Assembly (NCBI RefSeq): GCF_900110995.1
Contig: NZ_FOJF01000002.1
Span: 496,001-560,000 of the forward strand
Direction: 5' to 3'
DNA: 64,000 nt
Source: Chitinophaga sp. YR573
Lineage (GTDB): Bacteria > Bacteroidota > Bacteroidia > Chitinophagales > Chitinophagaceae
Below, one piece after another: positions 52,531-61,240 of the stretch (the stretch's first letter is position 1; each line of letters starts with the position of its first letter). Position numbers and translations under genes: made by a program. Below the pieces are notes generated by a model. It was given only the letters and a program-made list of their open reading frames with translations, had not been told where the DNA came from and made no database searches.

Positions 52531-54594
52531 TTATTTAGCTATCACTTTTTCAGCAATACCGTTAGGTACTAACTGATAATCCTGGAATGTTAAGGATGCT
52601 GCTGCTCTTCCTGAGGAAAGTGAACGCAACACATTTACATATCCAAATAACTCGGACAACGGCACTTCTGCTTTTACATACTGCTGGTTCGCTTTCATTT
52701 CCATGCCGCGGATGATACCACGTCTTCTGTTAAGATCGCCTGTTACTACACCGGTATGTTCTTCCGGCATGGTTACTTCTACAGACATGAATGGTTCCAG
52801 CAAACGGGACGCTGCTTTTTTCGCTGCATCCCGGAATCCCATCAAAGCTGCATGTTCGAAGTCCAGTGCGTGTGAATCCGTTACATGGATGCTTCCATCC
52901 AGTAAGCGTATCCGCATGGAGTTTACCGGGTAACCGGCCAGTGCGCCTGTCTTCATCGCCTCTTCAAATCCTTTCTTTACAGAAGGGATGAATTCGCGGG
53001 GGATTGCTCCGCTTTTCACTTCATTGATGAATTCAAGACCTGGCAGTTCATCTTCACGGGGAGCCAGTTCAAACTGTATCTCCGCAAAACTACCGGAACC
53101 ACCGTTCTGTTTTTTATACACTTCGCGATGGATAACGGGTAATGTAAATACCTCTTTATAGGCGATCTGCGGTTCCCCTTTATTGATTTCTACGTTGTAA
53201 TCTGCAGATAGTTTTTCCATCACTACTTCCAGGTGTAATTCGCCCATTCCTTTCAGGATGGTTTGGCCGGATACTGCATCTACTTCCACTGTTAAGGTCG
53301 GATCTTCTTCCTGCAGTTTCGCTAATGCTTCTCCCAGTTTTGCCACTTCCTTTGCGGATTTCGCTTCAATAGCGTACCCGATCATCGGTTCGGGGAAACT
53401 GATCTTTTCCAGTAATACCGGGTGATCAGGATGGGAGAGGGTATCTCCGGTACGAACATCTTTGAGTCCAACGATAGCACCGATATCACCAGCATTTATC
53501 TGGTCTACGGTTTCGTATTTATCAGACATAATTCTCATCAGACGGCTGATACGTACTTTCTTACCTGTACGGCTGTTCCATAAAGTATCACCTCCGCGTA
53601 ATACGCCGGAATATACCCTTACCAGTGTCAGTTTGCCTGTATATTCATCAGAGATGATCTTAAAGGCTAAACCGGAAAATGTATTTTCTATATTGGTAGT
53701 AATCTCAATTGCTTCACCGGTATCTATTGATGTACCATGTACGGAAAGGATATCTGCCGGGGAAGGAAGGTATTGCACCACTGCATCCAGCAGGGGTTGT
53801 ATGCCTTTATTCCTGTAGGCTGCACCACTTAATACAGGTATTACCTGCATATTTAAAGTAGTGCTGCGTAAAGCGGATAATATTTCTTCTTCAGTGATGG
53901 CCGCTGGATCTGCTGTGTATTTATCAAAAATTACTTCATCATACAAAGACAATTCTTCCAGCAGGTTATTACGTGCTTTCAGTGCTTCTTCCAGCATGTT
54001 GGCGGGTATTTCCTGCACTTCATAATTCTTACCGTCCTGTGTAGTCCATACCAATGCTTTCATTGTGATGAGGTCAATGACTCCTGTGAAGGAATCTTCT
54101 GCACCTATGGGCAATTGCACCGGCATTACATTCGCATGTAACACGTCTCTTATTTCCTGTACAACGCGCAGGAAATCGGCACCTTGTCTATCCATTTTAT
54201 TGATCAGCACAATGCGTGGGATGTTGTAATGGTTTGCCTGGTTCCATACTGTTTCGGATTGCGGTTGCACGCCGGATTTAGCACAGAACACGGCGATAAC
54301 GCCATCCAGTACACGGAGAGAACGTTCTACTTCAGCGGTGAAGTCGATGTGACCTGGTGTATCAATAATATTGATCTGATGATCTTTCCAATACGTAGTA
54401 ATAGCGGCAGAAGAGATGGTGATGCCTCTTTTTTCTTCCTGCGGATCGCTATCCATTACGGTATTACCTTCGTCCACACTACCTAATTTATGTGTAAGCC
54501 CTGTATAATAAAGAATGCGTTCTGTAACGGTTGTTTTACCAGCATCCACATGAGCCATGATTCCTATATTCCTGAAATTTTCTGAGCGTTTCAT
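52531..54594 (-). CDS. fusA: Elongation factor G
   Basis: 687 residues from the ATG at 54594; the longer frame to 54657 adds 21 residues that do not resemble the family. The GTPase motifs are G1 'AHVDAGKTT', G2 'RGITISSAA', G3 'DTPGHIDF', G4 'NKMDRQGADF'; further on are 'AGDIGAIVGLKD', domain IV 'GGSGSFAEIQFELAP' and a C-terminal 'LFGYVNVLRSLSSGRA'. It drives ribosomal translocation or, for some paralogues, ribosome recycling or stress functions. The gene is not next to rpsL, rpsG or tuf, so it may be a second, FusA2-like copy. It lies convergent to PorP/SprF. Confidence 0.93.
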   Translation of the reverse strand: MKRSENFRNIGIMAHVDAGKTTVTERILYYTGLTHKLGSVDEGNTVMDSDPQEEKRGITISSAAITTYWKDHQINIIDTPGHIDFTAEVERSLRVLDGVIAVFCAKSGVQPQSETVWNQANHYNIPRIVLINKMDRQGADFLRVVQEIRDVLHANVMPVQLPIGAEDSFTGVIDLITMKALVWTTQDGKNYEVQEIPANMLEEALKARNNLLEELSLYDEVIFDKYTADPAAITEEEILSALRSTTLNMQVIPVLSGAAYRNKGIQPLLDAVVQYLPSPADILSVHGTSIDTGEAIEITTNIENTFSGLAFKIISDEYTGKLTLVRVYSGVLRGGDTLWNSRTGKKVRISRLMRIMSDKYETVDQINAGDIGAIVGLKDVRTGDTLSHPDHPVLLEKISFPEPMIGYAIEAKSAKEVAKLGEALAKLQEEDPTLTVEVDAVSGQTILKGMGELHLEVVMEKLSADYNVEINKGEPQIAYKEVFTLPVIHREVYKKQNGGSGSFAEIQFELAPREDELPGLEFINEVKSGAIPREFIPSVKKGFEEAMKTGALAGYPVNSMRIRLLDGSIHVTDSHALDFEHAALMGFRDAAKKAASRLLEPFMSVEVTMPEEHTGVVTGDLNRRRGIIRGMEMKANQQYVKAEVPLSELFGYVNVLRSLSSGRAAASLTFQDYQLVPNGIAEKVIAK

Positions 54595-54724
54595 TGTTGT
54601 ATTATTAAAAAAATAAAAATGGGTTTCCAGTCCGGTGATGCAATATGCGTAGCGCATAACATTACCGGTTATACCGTGTAAGTAATTGAGTTAAAAAAGG
54701 GAAGATGGGGGGAGACAAAATAAA

Positions 54725-54750
54725 AAAGGCCTCTTCGGATGAAGAGGCCT
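54725..54750 (-). terminator. Intrinsic terminator between the small gene and EF-G
   Basis: On the minus strand AGGCCTCTTC/GAAGAGGCCT is followed by a T-run of six, 23 bp after the small gene's stop. Confidence 0.88.
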
Positions 54751-54772
54751 CTGAAGAATATTCAGAAAGTAC

Positions 54773-54901
54773 TTAACCTCTCATATCCGGGAATGGATTT
54801 GCCTCCCCGTTCTTAATAAAGACAATACAGGTGCTTGCAATAACAGCTCTGATAGCAGTTTTTGCGTTGAACGCTGATTGATATGTGTTGTTGTTAAGCA
54901 T
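54773..54901 (-). CDS. Small 42-residue protein, unrecognised
   Basis: ATG at 54901, stop at 54773. The product starts MLNNNTYQSAFNAKT, has a hydrophobic middle (AIRAVIASTCIVFI) and ends NPFPDMRG. It has a textbook promoter (TTG-N19-TACCTTTG at 54929-54958) about 28 bp before the start and its own terminator (54725-54750), so it is a complete transcription unit. The single Cys and the helical hydrophobic stretch allow a small membrane or regulatory peptide. It could also be a non-coding RNA with a fortuitous frame. Confidence 0.55.
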   Translation of the reverse strand: MLNNNTYQSAFNAKTAIRAVIASTCIVFIKNGEANPFPDMRG

Positions 54902-54928
54902 TTTGTTTATCTATTGTAATAATGTACG

Positions 54929-54958
54929 CAAAGGTAAGAATAATTTATGAGATAGCAA
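54929..54958 (-). promoter_or_regulatory. Consensus promoter TTG-N19-TACCTTTG for the small gene
   Basis: Both elements and spacing match the Bacteroidota housekeeping consensus (TTG at 54956-54958, -7 at 54929-54936). It is the best promoter in the window and lies just after the thioesterase gene's stop. Confidence 0.75.
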
Positions 54959-55351
54959 TTACTCTTCACGCAGTCGTTCATCTGTATAAGTAATTTCCGT
55001 TCTGCCATGCGGAAAAGGAACGCCTTGTTCATCCACACTTACAAATACGATCTTATCTATGGTAAGAATGCTTTTTTGTGTGATTTTATTCCTTACTTCA
55101 CAGGCAAGTGTAAGGGAAGTACGGCCGAAGCTGATAGCTTTGATACCCAGTTCCACGATATCACCCTGTTTGGCAGAGTTGATGAAATTGATTTCAGACA
55201 TATATTTGGTCACGCATCTGTTCGTTCCCAGTTGAATAATGGAGTAGATAGCAGCCTCTTCGTCTATCCAGCGTAATAAACTGCCCCCGAATAGTGTTCC
55301 ATGTGCGTTCAGGTCCTCTGGCTTTACCCATTTACGAGTGTAAAAATTCAT
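54959..55351 (-). CDS. Acyl-CoA thioesterase, hotdog fold (YciA-like)
   Basis: 130 residues. 'VKPEDLNAHGTLFGGSLLRWIDEEAA' contains the catalytic N/G-rich element and D/E of the YciA/BFIT class (quoted: NAHGTLFGGSLLRWIDEEAA). It is followed by 'EINFINSAKQGDIVELG', 'FGRTSLTLACEVRN' and a C-terminal 'VFVSVDEQGVPFPHG'. It hydrolyses acyl-CoAs. The -7 box at 55392-55399 provides transcription. Chain length is not predictable. Confidence 0.9.
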   Translation of the reverse strand: MNFYTRKWVKPEDLNAHGTLFGGSLLRWIDEEAAIYSIIQLGTNRCVTKYMSEINFINSAKQGDIVELGIKAISFGRTSLTLACEVRNKITQKSILTIDKIVFVSVDEQGVPFPHGRTEITYTDERLREE

Positions 55352-55391
55352 TGATCATTGGTTTGTACGGCGGAAATTTATAAAAGGGCCA

Positions 55392-55399
55392 CAAAGATA
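55392..55399 (-). promoter_or_regulatory. -7 box (TATCTTTG) for the thioesterase gene
   Basis: Exact TAnnTTTG match 40 bp before the thioesterase ATG, on the minus strand. No TTG at 19-21 bp. Confidence 0.45.
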
Positions 55400-55444
55400 G
55401 GTCATTTGTAAGTTTTTTACTTTTTAGGCAACTTATAGTAGCAT

Positions 55445-55912
55445 ATGGAAGAAGATTTTTTACAGATGATCCGTCAGCATCAGGCAGTGATTCACAAAGT
55501 CTGCCGCTTATACCGGGATACCCGGGAAGACAGGGAAGACCTGTTCCAGGAGATCGTATACCAGCTATGGAAGGCTTTCCCTGCCTTTGAAGGCCGTGCA
55601 AAGCTCTCTTCCTGGATGTACCGTATTGCCCTTAATACAGCTCTGGCCTCTTTCCGTAAGCGGGCACCTGATATTACGTACCCGGTAGCGCTGCCGGAAC
55701 GCGTTGCAGACCCTCCTGCAGGCGATTTACAACAGGAACAGCTATTTGCTGCACTGAAGCAGTTAAATGACAGCGATAAGGCTATAATTGCCCTTTACCT
55801 GGAAGATATGAGTTATCAGGAGATTGCTGCAATCATAGGTATAGATGAGAATTATGTAGGTGTAAAACTGAACAGGATCAAAACAAAGATTAAAAACATC
55901 CTTAAACTTTAA
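55445..55912 (+). CDS. ECF-type RNA polymerase sigma factor
   Basis: 155 residues. Region 2: 'DREDLFQEIVYQLWKAFPAF' and 'KLSSWMYRIALNTALASFRK'. Region 4: 'LNDSDKAIIALYLEDMSYQEI' (quoted: DKAIIALYLEDMSYQEIA) with 'IIGIDENYVGVKLNRIKTK' as the helix-turn-helix. Normal length for an ECF sigma. It precedes, by 4 bp, a small membrane protein that probably acts as its anti-sigma partner. The usual binding domain is not visible, so that role is inferred from the order. Confidence 0.9.
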   Translation: MEEDFLQMIRQHQAVIHKVCRLYRDTREDREDLFQEIVYQLWKAFPAFEGRAKLSSWMYRIALNTALASFRKRAPDITYPVALPERVADPPAGDLQQEQLFAALKQLNDSDKAIIALYLEDMSYQEIAAIIGIDENYVGVKLNRIKTKIKNILKL

Positions 55913-55916
55913 TTTT

Positions 55917-56429
55917 ATGGACTCTTTAAAATCTGCATGGAATAATGCCGGTACTGAACAAACAGATATAAAAATAGTGCGTCCGCCTGTGTTGAAAAAC
56001 ATCCGGCGTCAGTTAACGATAGAGACGATTTGTTATGTTGCTTTTCTGTTGGTGTACTATAACTTTTTTGACGGGGATAAGAAGTCGTTTTTTCTAAATG
56101 TTATCCTGGTGGTATCAGTCTCATTATTATTGCTGCATAACGTAGCCGGATATATGATCACGAATAACCCTGTGTTTGGTAATAACCTTAAACAATCGTT
56201 GACCGTTTATCTGGAAAAACTAAAACGATATGCTGTAATAGCGGTAGCCTCCCGTGCTATTGCGTTTTCAGGGATCATGTTATTCTTTATGGGTAATATC
56301 CGCTGGACTACGGGCAAGTATTATGCCCTGGCCTTCATTATCTGTTTACTGGGAATACAGATCTTTTCCCTGTGGCGCATCTGGGCTGGCAGGATAAAAA
56401 AGATAAAGGGGGTGTTAGTTGAGTTATAG
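55917..56429 (+). CDS. Small integral membrane protein paired with the sigma factor
   Basis: 170 residues. The N-terminal cytosolic stretch (1-30, DSLKSAWNNAGTEQTDIKI) is followed by three to four membrane helices (about 34-50, 58-82, 108-130 and 137-155). No Cys/His zinc motif of classical anti-sigma domains is seen. Its position 4 bp after the ECF gene suggests membrane sequestration of the sigma factor. Function otherwise unknown. Confidence 0.65.
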   Translation: MDSLKSAWNNAGTEQTDIKIVRPPVLKNIRRQLTIETICYVAFLLVYYNFFDGDKKSFFLNVILVVSVSLLLLHNVAGYMITNNPVFGNNLKQSLTVYLEKLKRYAVIAVASRAIAFSGIMLFFMGNIRWTTGKYYALAFIICLLGIQIFSLWRIWAGRIKKIKGVLVEL

Positions 56430-56507
56430 TAAAATATACGAATGTCATAGTTAATGCGTTCTATATTGCCAGAAGTCTATTTATTAACTATTAAAAGACC
56501 CTGGTAC

Positions 56508-57470
56508 ATGAAATTCAATTCCACCCTATTGCTGTTCTGTTTAGCAATACTTATTTTTTCAACCTCCTGTAAGAGAGAGCATACAGAACCCGTTACTAAC
56601 GGTCCCGATACTACTGTTACAAACCCTGTAGACACCATCAAATACCTTACTAAAAGACCACTTATTGTAGAGTACTGGGGTGGCTGTTGCTATGACAGGT
56701 CCTCTGTAGGTCCGCTGGATGCTATTCCGGATAGCGTGGATGTTGTCAATATCTTCACGCTGGGTATAGGCAAAACGACTGCCGGCACCTGGGAGTTTGA
56801 ACACCGGGGAGTATCTGGTCAGAATAACTGGAATGATGTGCTGGTACTTGCACATAACCTGCAAAAGAGGGGCATCCGTGTAGTGGGTACATCCTTTGCT
56901 GGTAACCTGGTAAACCTTAGCGGATCAGATGCTGCGGCCATGGCTAAAGTGGTGAAAGATTCCCTGGACAACTGGAAACTGGATGGTGTGGACCTCGATC
57001 TTGAATATGGTAATGGTACACATAGTGCCAATATTGATAGCGGTGTTATTGCATTGGGTAAATACCTGGGCCCTGATTCAAAAACCGGCCGTATCCTCTC
57101 TGTAGTGGATTACAACAACTATAACATTGCCCAGATCAAAAGAAGCAAAAAATACATAGATTATGTGATGACAATGTCTTACTGGAATACTTCCAAAGAC
57201 GTTCTCACCTGGATTAAATCCTATGGTGCTGCTATCGGAGATACAAAGAATGTGTTGATAGGAGTAGGGCAGGGCTGTGCTATTAATGCGGGACAGCAGA
57301 CACCGGCAGGTCAGGAACTAAAGATAGCAGATACGTTGCGTACTGCCGCTCCGGGTAGTGGCATGATGGAATTTATCTTTGGATGCAGTTATCACAATAC
57401 AGACGCTAATGGTAACATTAAAAAGGATATCAGCTATACTACCAATATAATTACACATCTGAAAAAATAA
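56508..57470 (+). CDS. GH18 chitinase/endo-beta-N-acetylglucosaminidase-like lipoprotein
   Basis: 320 residues from the ATG at 56508; the longer frame to 56454 lacks a signal-like start. Lipoprotein leader ending 'FSTSC-KRE'. GH18 barrel: 'LIVEYWGGCCYDR', 'VVNIFTLGIG', and the catalytic motif 'LDGVDLDLEYG' (DxxDxDxE) with E166; later 'YVMTMSYWNT' supplies the Tyr that assists the acetamido group. This fits the compact EndoF/EndoS-like class that cleaves chitobiose cores as well as chitinases. Ends in the GTGCGACA palindrome. Confidence 0.88.
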   Translation: MKFNSTLLLFCLAILIFSTSCKREHTEPVTNGPDTTVTNPVDTIKYLTKRPLIVEYWGGCCYDRSSVGPLDAIPDSVDVVNIFTLGIGKTTAGTWEFEHRGVSGQNNWNDVLVLAHNLQKRGIRVVGTSFAGNLVNLSGSDAAAMAKVVKDSLDNWKLDGVDLDLEYGNGTHSANIDSGVIALGKYLGPDSKTGRILSVVDYNNYNIAQIKRSKKYIDYVMTMSYWNTSKDVLTWIKSYGAAIGDTKNVLIGVGQGCAINAGQQTPAGQELKIADTLRTAAPGSGMMEFIFGCSYHNTDANGNIKKDISYTTNIITHLKK

Positions 57471-57476
57471 TAAATT

Positions 57477-57505
57477 GAATATGTGCGACACTGTCGCACA
57501 TATTC
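57477..57505. terminator. Perfect 14-bp hairpin containing GTGCGACA, downstream of the GH18 gene
   Basis: GAATATGTGCGACA and TGTCGCACATATTC around a single C. No T-run, so termination is uncertain; operator function is an alternative. The 17-mer GTGCGACACTGTCGCAC is also inside the YhcG pseudogene at 57862-57878. Confidence 0.5.
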
Positions 57506-57514
57506 GAATGGTGA

Positions 57515-57568
57515 AATAAAATAATGCGATATGGGGTGGTTTTTATACCTTTATCGCATTATTTTATT
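57515..57568. terminator. Bidirectional terminator-like inverted repeat
   Basis: 17-bp arms AATAAAATAATGCGATA (57515-57531) and its complement (57552-57568) with a 20-nt loop, between convergent units. The right arm includes the last codon of the YhcG remnant. Confidence 0.6.
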
Positions 57569-58074
57569 CTTTTTTTGCTGTCTGTATGGCATGATGAAGT
57601 TTTTCTGCCAGCAATTCCTTTGGTGGTAATTGTGTCATATATTCGGCCACACGAATCTGACCTTTATCTAATTCCAGTAATCTCAATATAGTATTCTCTT
57701 TTTAAAGGTTCTTCTATTGTTATAAGCTCAAGAAAATGACTCCAGCTCAATTTTTGAGACAGCATCACAATACTTTTTTCATCATTAAATAGCTTGTAAA
57801 AATTGACCATCCGGCTTAATGCAGAAATCGTGAACCCTTTACCATAGGCCATTGTTAATTTGTGCGACAGTGTCGCACGAATTTGCTCTCCGTAGGAGAC
57901 TCTTTCACTTTCCAGTATTTTATTATCAATTAATTTACCAATATTCCAGTATAACAATGTGATTTCCTGGTTAACGGTTGATGCAACTTTTCTCCTGCTT
58001 TGCTCTATTAAATGTGTGATGTCTTCAAACAATTCTCCTGTGACAATATCTTTTTCATAGTGAATCAGCTCCAT
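57564..58074 (-). pseudogene. YhcG/DUF1016-family nuclease gene, internally deleted and frameshifted
   Basis: From the ATG at 58074 the N-terminal DUF1016 domain reads well ('MELIHYEKD', 'TVNQEITLLYWNIGKLID', 'GKGFTISALSRMVNFYKLF', 'LSWSHFLELITIEEPLKREY') and then stops at 57664. In the next frame just before this stop begins the typical family C-terminus (LELDKGQIRVAEYMTQLPPK ... LAEKLHHAIQTAKKE), ending at 57564. About 150-200 codons, including the PD-(D/E)XK nuclease core, are missing, and the join changes frame. Intact members are about 340-370 residues. No restriction-modification partners are nearby. Confidence 0.8.
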
Positions 58075-58270
58075 ATGTAATGGTTTTGAGGTGAGAAACA
58101 AACAATTTGGCGGCAATATAATTAATTGACAAGAACCAACAAATTTCCAGGCTAATATTGTATGCTATTATATTGATATACAATGCAAAAGATACTTTAC
58201 TCCAGGAAACCCCCTATACTTTCATTATCAAACCATTATTATTTTTTATCATTCAAATGGTATAATTACA

Positions 58271-58278
58271 TATATTTG
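58271..58278 (+). promoter_or_regulatory. -7 box (TATATTTG) for the PfkB kinase gene
   Basis: Exact TAnnTTTG match 63 bp before the ATG at 58342. No TTG at the usual distance. Confidence 0.45.
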
Positions 58279-58341
58279 CATACCTACCTACAACAAGCTC
58301 AGATTTAAATTAAGGATTAAACAGACTTAAAAGCATTATAC

Positions 58342-59232
58342 ATGTTTGATATTTGTTGTATAGGACATATCACATTAGACAGGATCATTACCACCAGAAC
58401 GGTTGTACAAATGGCCGGAGGCACGTCCTTCTATTTCTCTAATGCGATCCGTAACCTGGATGCGAACTATCTACTGGTTACCTCTCTTGCTGCCAAAGAA
58501 ATGCAGTTCGTATCAGACCTGCGTAATAAAGGCATCAACGTGAACGTCGTGCCCAGCAGAAACACTGTATACTTTGAAAACAAGTATTCAGAAAACCTGG
58601 ATATCCGCACACAAAGGGTCTCCCAACAGGCCGACCCATTCACCGTAGATCAATTGCTTAATATCGACGCCGCTATATATCATCTTGGTCCGTTACTGGC
58701 CGAAGATATCCCGGTAGATGTTATCAAGCTTTTATCAGGTAAAGGCATCGTTTCCCTGGACGCTCAGGGTTACCTCAGGACCGTGAAGAACGAAGAGGTA
58801 TTACCGGTAGACTGGCCCGCTAAAAAAGAAGCACTGCAATACGTGGATATCTTAAAGGCCAATGAATACGAAATGGAAGTACTGACCGGTGAAAAAGACA
58901 TCACCCAAAGCGCAAAGATCGTATCCGACTGGGGCGTGAAGGAAGTCGTTATTACACTGGGCAGCATGGGCTCCGTTATTTACAAAGACAATACCCTGTA
59001 CAGCGTTCCTCCATATATTCCTGGTAACTATGCAGATACCACCGGTTGCGGTGATACCTACATGGCAGGTTATCTCTACAAACGTAACAGAGGTGCCAGT
59101 ATCCAGGAAGCAGGAGAATTTGCCTCTGCAATGGCCGGATTAAAAGTGAATTCTTCAGGACCATTCACCGGCACCGAAGAGGACGTTATGAACTTCTGGG
59201 GCGCCAGCAGCGACAAAAGAGTACTCCGCTAA
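58342..59232 (+). CDS. PfkB-family carbohydrate kinase
   Basis: 296 residues. N-terminal 'FDICCIGHITLDRIITT', 'GGTSFYFSNAIRNL' substrate-binding stretch, and the PfkB signature 'ADTTGCGDTYMAGYLYKRN' with catalytic base D238. The usual GAGD reads GCGD here. The substrate could be ribose, fructose, adenosine-like or inositol; not predictable. It is a single gene with its own -7 box and terminator. Confidence 0.9.
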   Translation: MFDICCIGHITLDRIITTRTVVQMAGGTSFYFSNAIRNLDANYLLVTSLAAKEMQFVSDLRNKGINVNVVPSRNTVYFENKYSENLDIRTQRVSQQADPFTVDQLLNIDAAIYHLGPLLAEDIPVDVIKLLSGKGIVSLDAQGYLRTVKNEEVLPVDWPAKKEALQYVDILKANEYEMEVLTGEKDITQSAKIVSDWGVKEVVITLGSMGSVIYKDNTLYSVPPYIPGNYADTTGCGDTYMAGYLYKRNRGASIQEAGEFASAMAGLKVNSSGPFTGTEEDVMNFWGASSDKRVLR

Positions 59233-59253
59233 AAAACAATATTTCCAATAGAT

Positions 59254-59289
59254 AAAAAGTGAAGTGATTATATCGCTTCACTTTTTTTT
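59254..59289 (+). terminator. Intrinsic terminator after the PfkB kinase gene
   Basis: AAAAAGTGAAG...CTTCACTTTTT with three inner pairs plus one G-U pair, tail T8, 21 bp after the stop. Confidence 0.9.
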
Positions 59290-59470
59290 ATGCCCCAGCT
59301 AAAACGGACAACTCTGCTTTTGCCTTATTTATAAATATGAAAAATTATTGTATATTAGAAGAGAGTTAACCTGTTAACAGATTAATTCCACGACAACAGA
59401 ACAACGACGATACTAACTACAACTGTGACCAGAACCCTTGGCAGATCTATTCTGTAAATAACCAATTCTT

Positions 59471-61240
59471 ATGAACCCGACTTTTTTTCCCAGAACCATT
59501 GCATTAGGTACGGAAGATATTACAGACGAACAGGCTAAGAAAGGTATTACCATTGCAAATTCCCTCGCACTCACTACCGGTGTCCTCGCATTGGTCATTG
59601 GTACCGCATTCTTTTTTGTTACACACAGCAAAATGCTGCTTATTCCTGCTATACTGGAAAGCATCGCATTCTTCTGTATCCCCCTTTTAAACAAATTTAA
59701 AAAACATGAAGCTGCCGGCTTAACCCTCATCGTATTACATTGTATATGGGCTATTTATTTTGGCGCATTACTGGGTATTATCATCGAAATAAGACTCATT
59801 TTCCTGTTCCTGATCAGCGCCACTTTATTAATCTATAAAAACAGGCGTCCTATTATTATTGGTATTTCAGCGGCTACTTTTTCATTGATAGTGATGGAGC
59901 TGAATTTCTATTTTGGTATTTTTCAACCTATCGAACTGGGACATAATATCCAGTTTTTCTTACGCTGGTTATGTATCATATCCATTCTCTTTTTAAATAT
60001 TCAGGCTATCCTGTTTTATAAAAAGAATAATAAAGAGTTATTAAATGCGCTTTTAGATCATAATAATAAACTGGAACATCTTGTTCAGGAAAGGACTGCC
60101 GAACTGGAAAGAGCGAATCATTCCAAACGGATTTTCCTGCGACAAACAAGTCATGAAATCCGTAATCCGCTCAATGCTATTTTTGGTATTGCACAGCTGA
60201 TGCGGCATAATATTAAAAAGGATACGGAGAAAGTGGCTTCTCTCATAGATCCCTTATACGTGGCCAGTTACAACGTGCGGGAGATATTAAATAATGTACT
60301 GGAATTATCGAGTATAGAAGGTGGAAAGTTGCAGCATGTGGAGAAGAGCAGTTTCCTGTTAAGACCTGGTATCCTGGATATTATCGGTATACAAAAATAT
60401 GTGGCACTGGTGAAATCTGTACAACTGGAATATGAGTTTGATCCGGCTATGCCCGAATCTATTATTACAGATAAAATAAAGTTAGGACAGATCATCAGCA
60501 ACCTGTTAAGTAATGCCATTAAATTTACGAGGTATAATACTACGATCCATATTGAAATAAAGAGAGAAGGAGATAGCTGGTCGCTCAGTATTAACGATCA
60601 GGGAATGGGTATTGAAAAGGATAAACACGAAAGCATTTTTGATGTATTCGTATCAGAAGGAAATAATTTTACAGCAGGTACCGGATTAGGATTGCCTATT
60701 ACCAGGCACCTGGTAGATTTACTGGGTGGAAAAGTAACGCTTGAAAGCACGGTAGGTACAGGCAGTACTTTTACAGTGACACTGCCACTGATAGCAGGAG
60801 ATAGCAATCAGACAGATCATGAACAGAATATGCTTTCTTATTTCCATCATAAATCGGTATTGGTTATTGATGATGATAAGATGAGCAGCACAATCCTGAG
60901 TCACTTTCTGTCTGATGCAGGGATCGATATACAGATCGCTACTGATGGCGTAACCGGTTTGGCTGCAGCTGATCTGAAAACGCCCGACCTGATCATTCTT
61001 GATACCCAGATGCCGGGCATGGATGGCATAGAAACACTGAAACGTATTAAGGCAGATAGTTTATTGATGGATATACCTGTTATTATTGTTTCAGGAGATG
61101 CTTTTACCGAAACCAGCAATCATTTCCTGGCTTTGGGGGCCAATGACTACATCAGTAAACCCATTGAATATAAACAGCTATGTGAGGTAATCGGGAAATA
61201 CCTGGGTCTCAAAGAGGAAAGGCCGGTTAGTTCTTCTTAA
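59471..61240 (+). CDS. Hybrid sensor histidine kinase with receiver domain
   Basis: 589 residues. N-terminal membrane region with about six helices (26-50, 57-71, 80-101, 108-122, 128-150, 163-184), then a coiled coil (LEHLVQERTAELERAN). The HisKA box has H228 in 'QTSHEIRNPLNAIFG'. HATPase: 'QIISNLLSNAIKFT' (N box), 'INDQGMGI' (G1), 'GTGLGLPITRHLV' (G2). The C-terminal receiver has 'VLVIDDDKMS' and phospho-acceptor D511 in 'LIILDTQMPGMDG', and K in 'YISKPIEY'. No separate output domain, so it probably relays to another regulator. Its 3' end overlaps the convergent terpene synthase gene by 14 bp. Confidence 0.92.
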   Translation: MNPTFFPRTIALGTEDITDEQAKKGITIANSLALTTGVLALVIGTAFFFVTHSKMLLIPAILESIAFFCIPLLNKFKKHEAAGLTLIVLHCIWAIYFGALLGIIIEIRLIFLFLISATLLIYKNRRPIIIGISAATFSLIVMELNFYFGIFQPIELGHNIQFFLRWLCIISILFLNIQAILFYKKNNKELLNALLDHNNKLEHLVQERTAELERANHSKRIFLRQTSHEIRNPLNAIFGIAQLMRHNIKKDTEKVASLIDPLYVASYNVREILNNVLELSSIEGGKLQHVEKSSFLLRPGILDIIGIQKYVALVKSVQLEYEFDPAMPESIITDKIKLGQIISNLLSNAIKFTRYNTTIHIEIKREGDSWSLSINDQGMGIEKDKHESIFDVFVSEGNNFTAGTGLGLPITRHLVDLLGGKVTLESTVGTGSTFTVTLPLIAGDSNQTDHEQNMLSYFHHKSVLVIDDDKMSSTILSHFLSDAGIDIQIATDGVTGLAAADLKTPDLIILDTQMPGMDGIETLKRIKADSLLMDIPVIIVSGDAFTETSNHFLALGANDYISKPIEYKQLCEVIGKYLGLKEERPVSSS

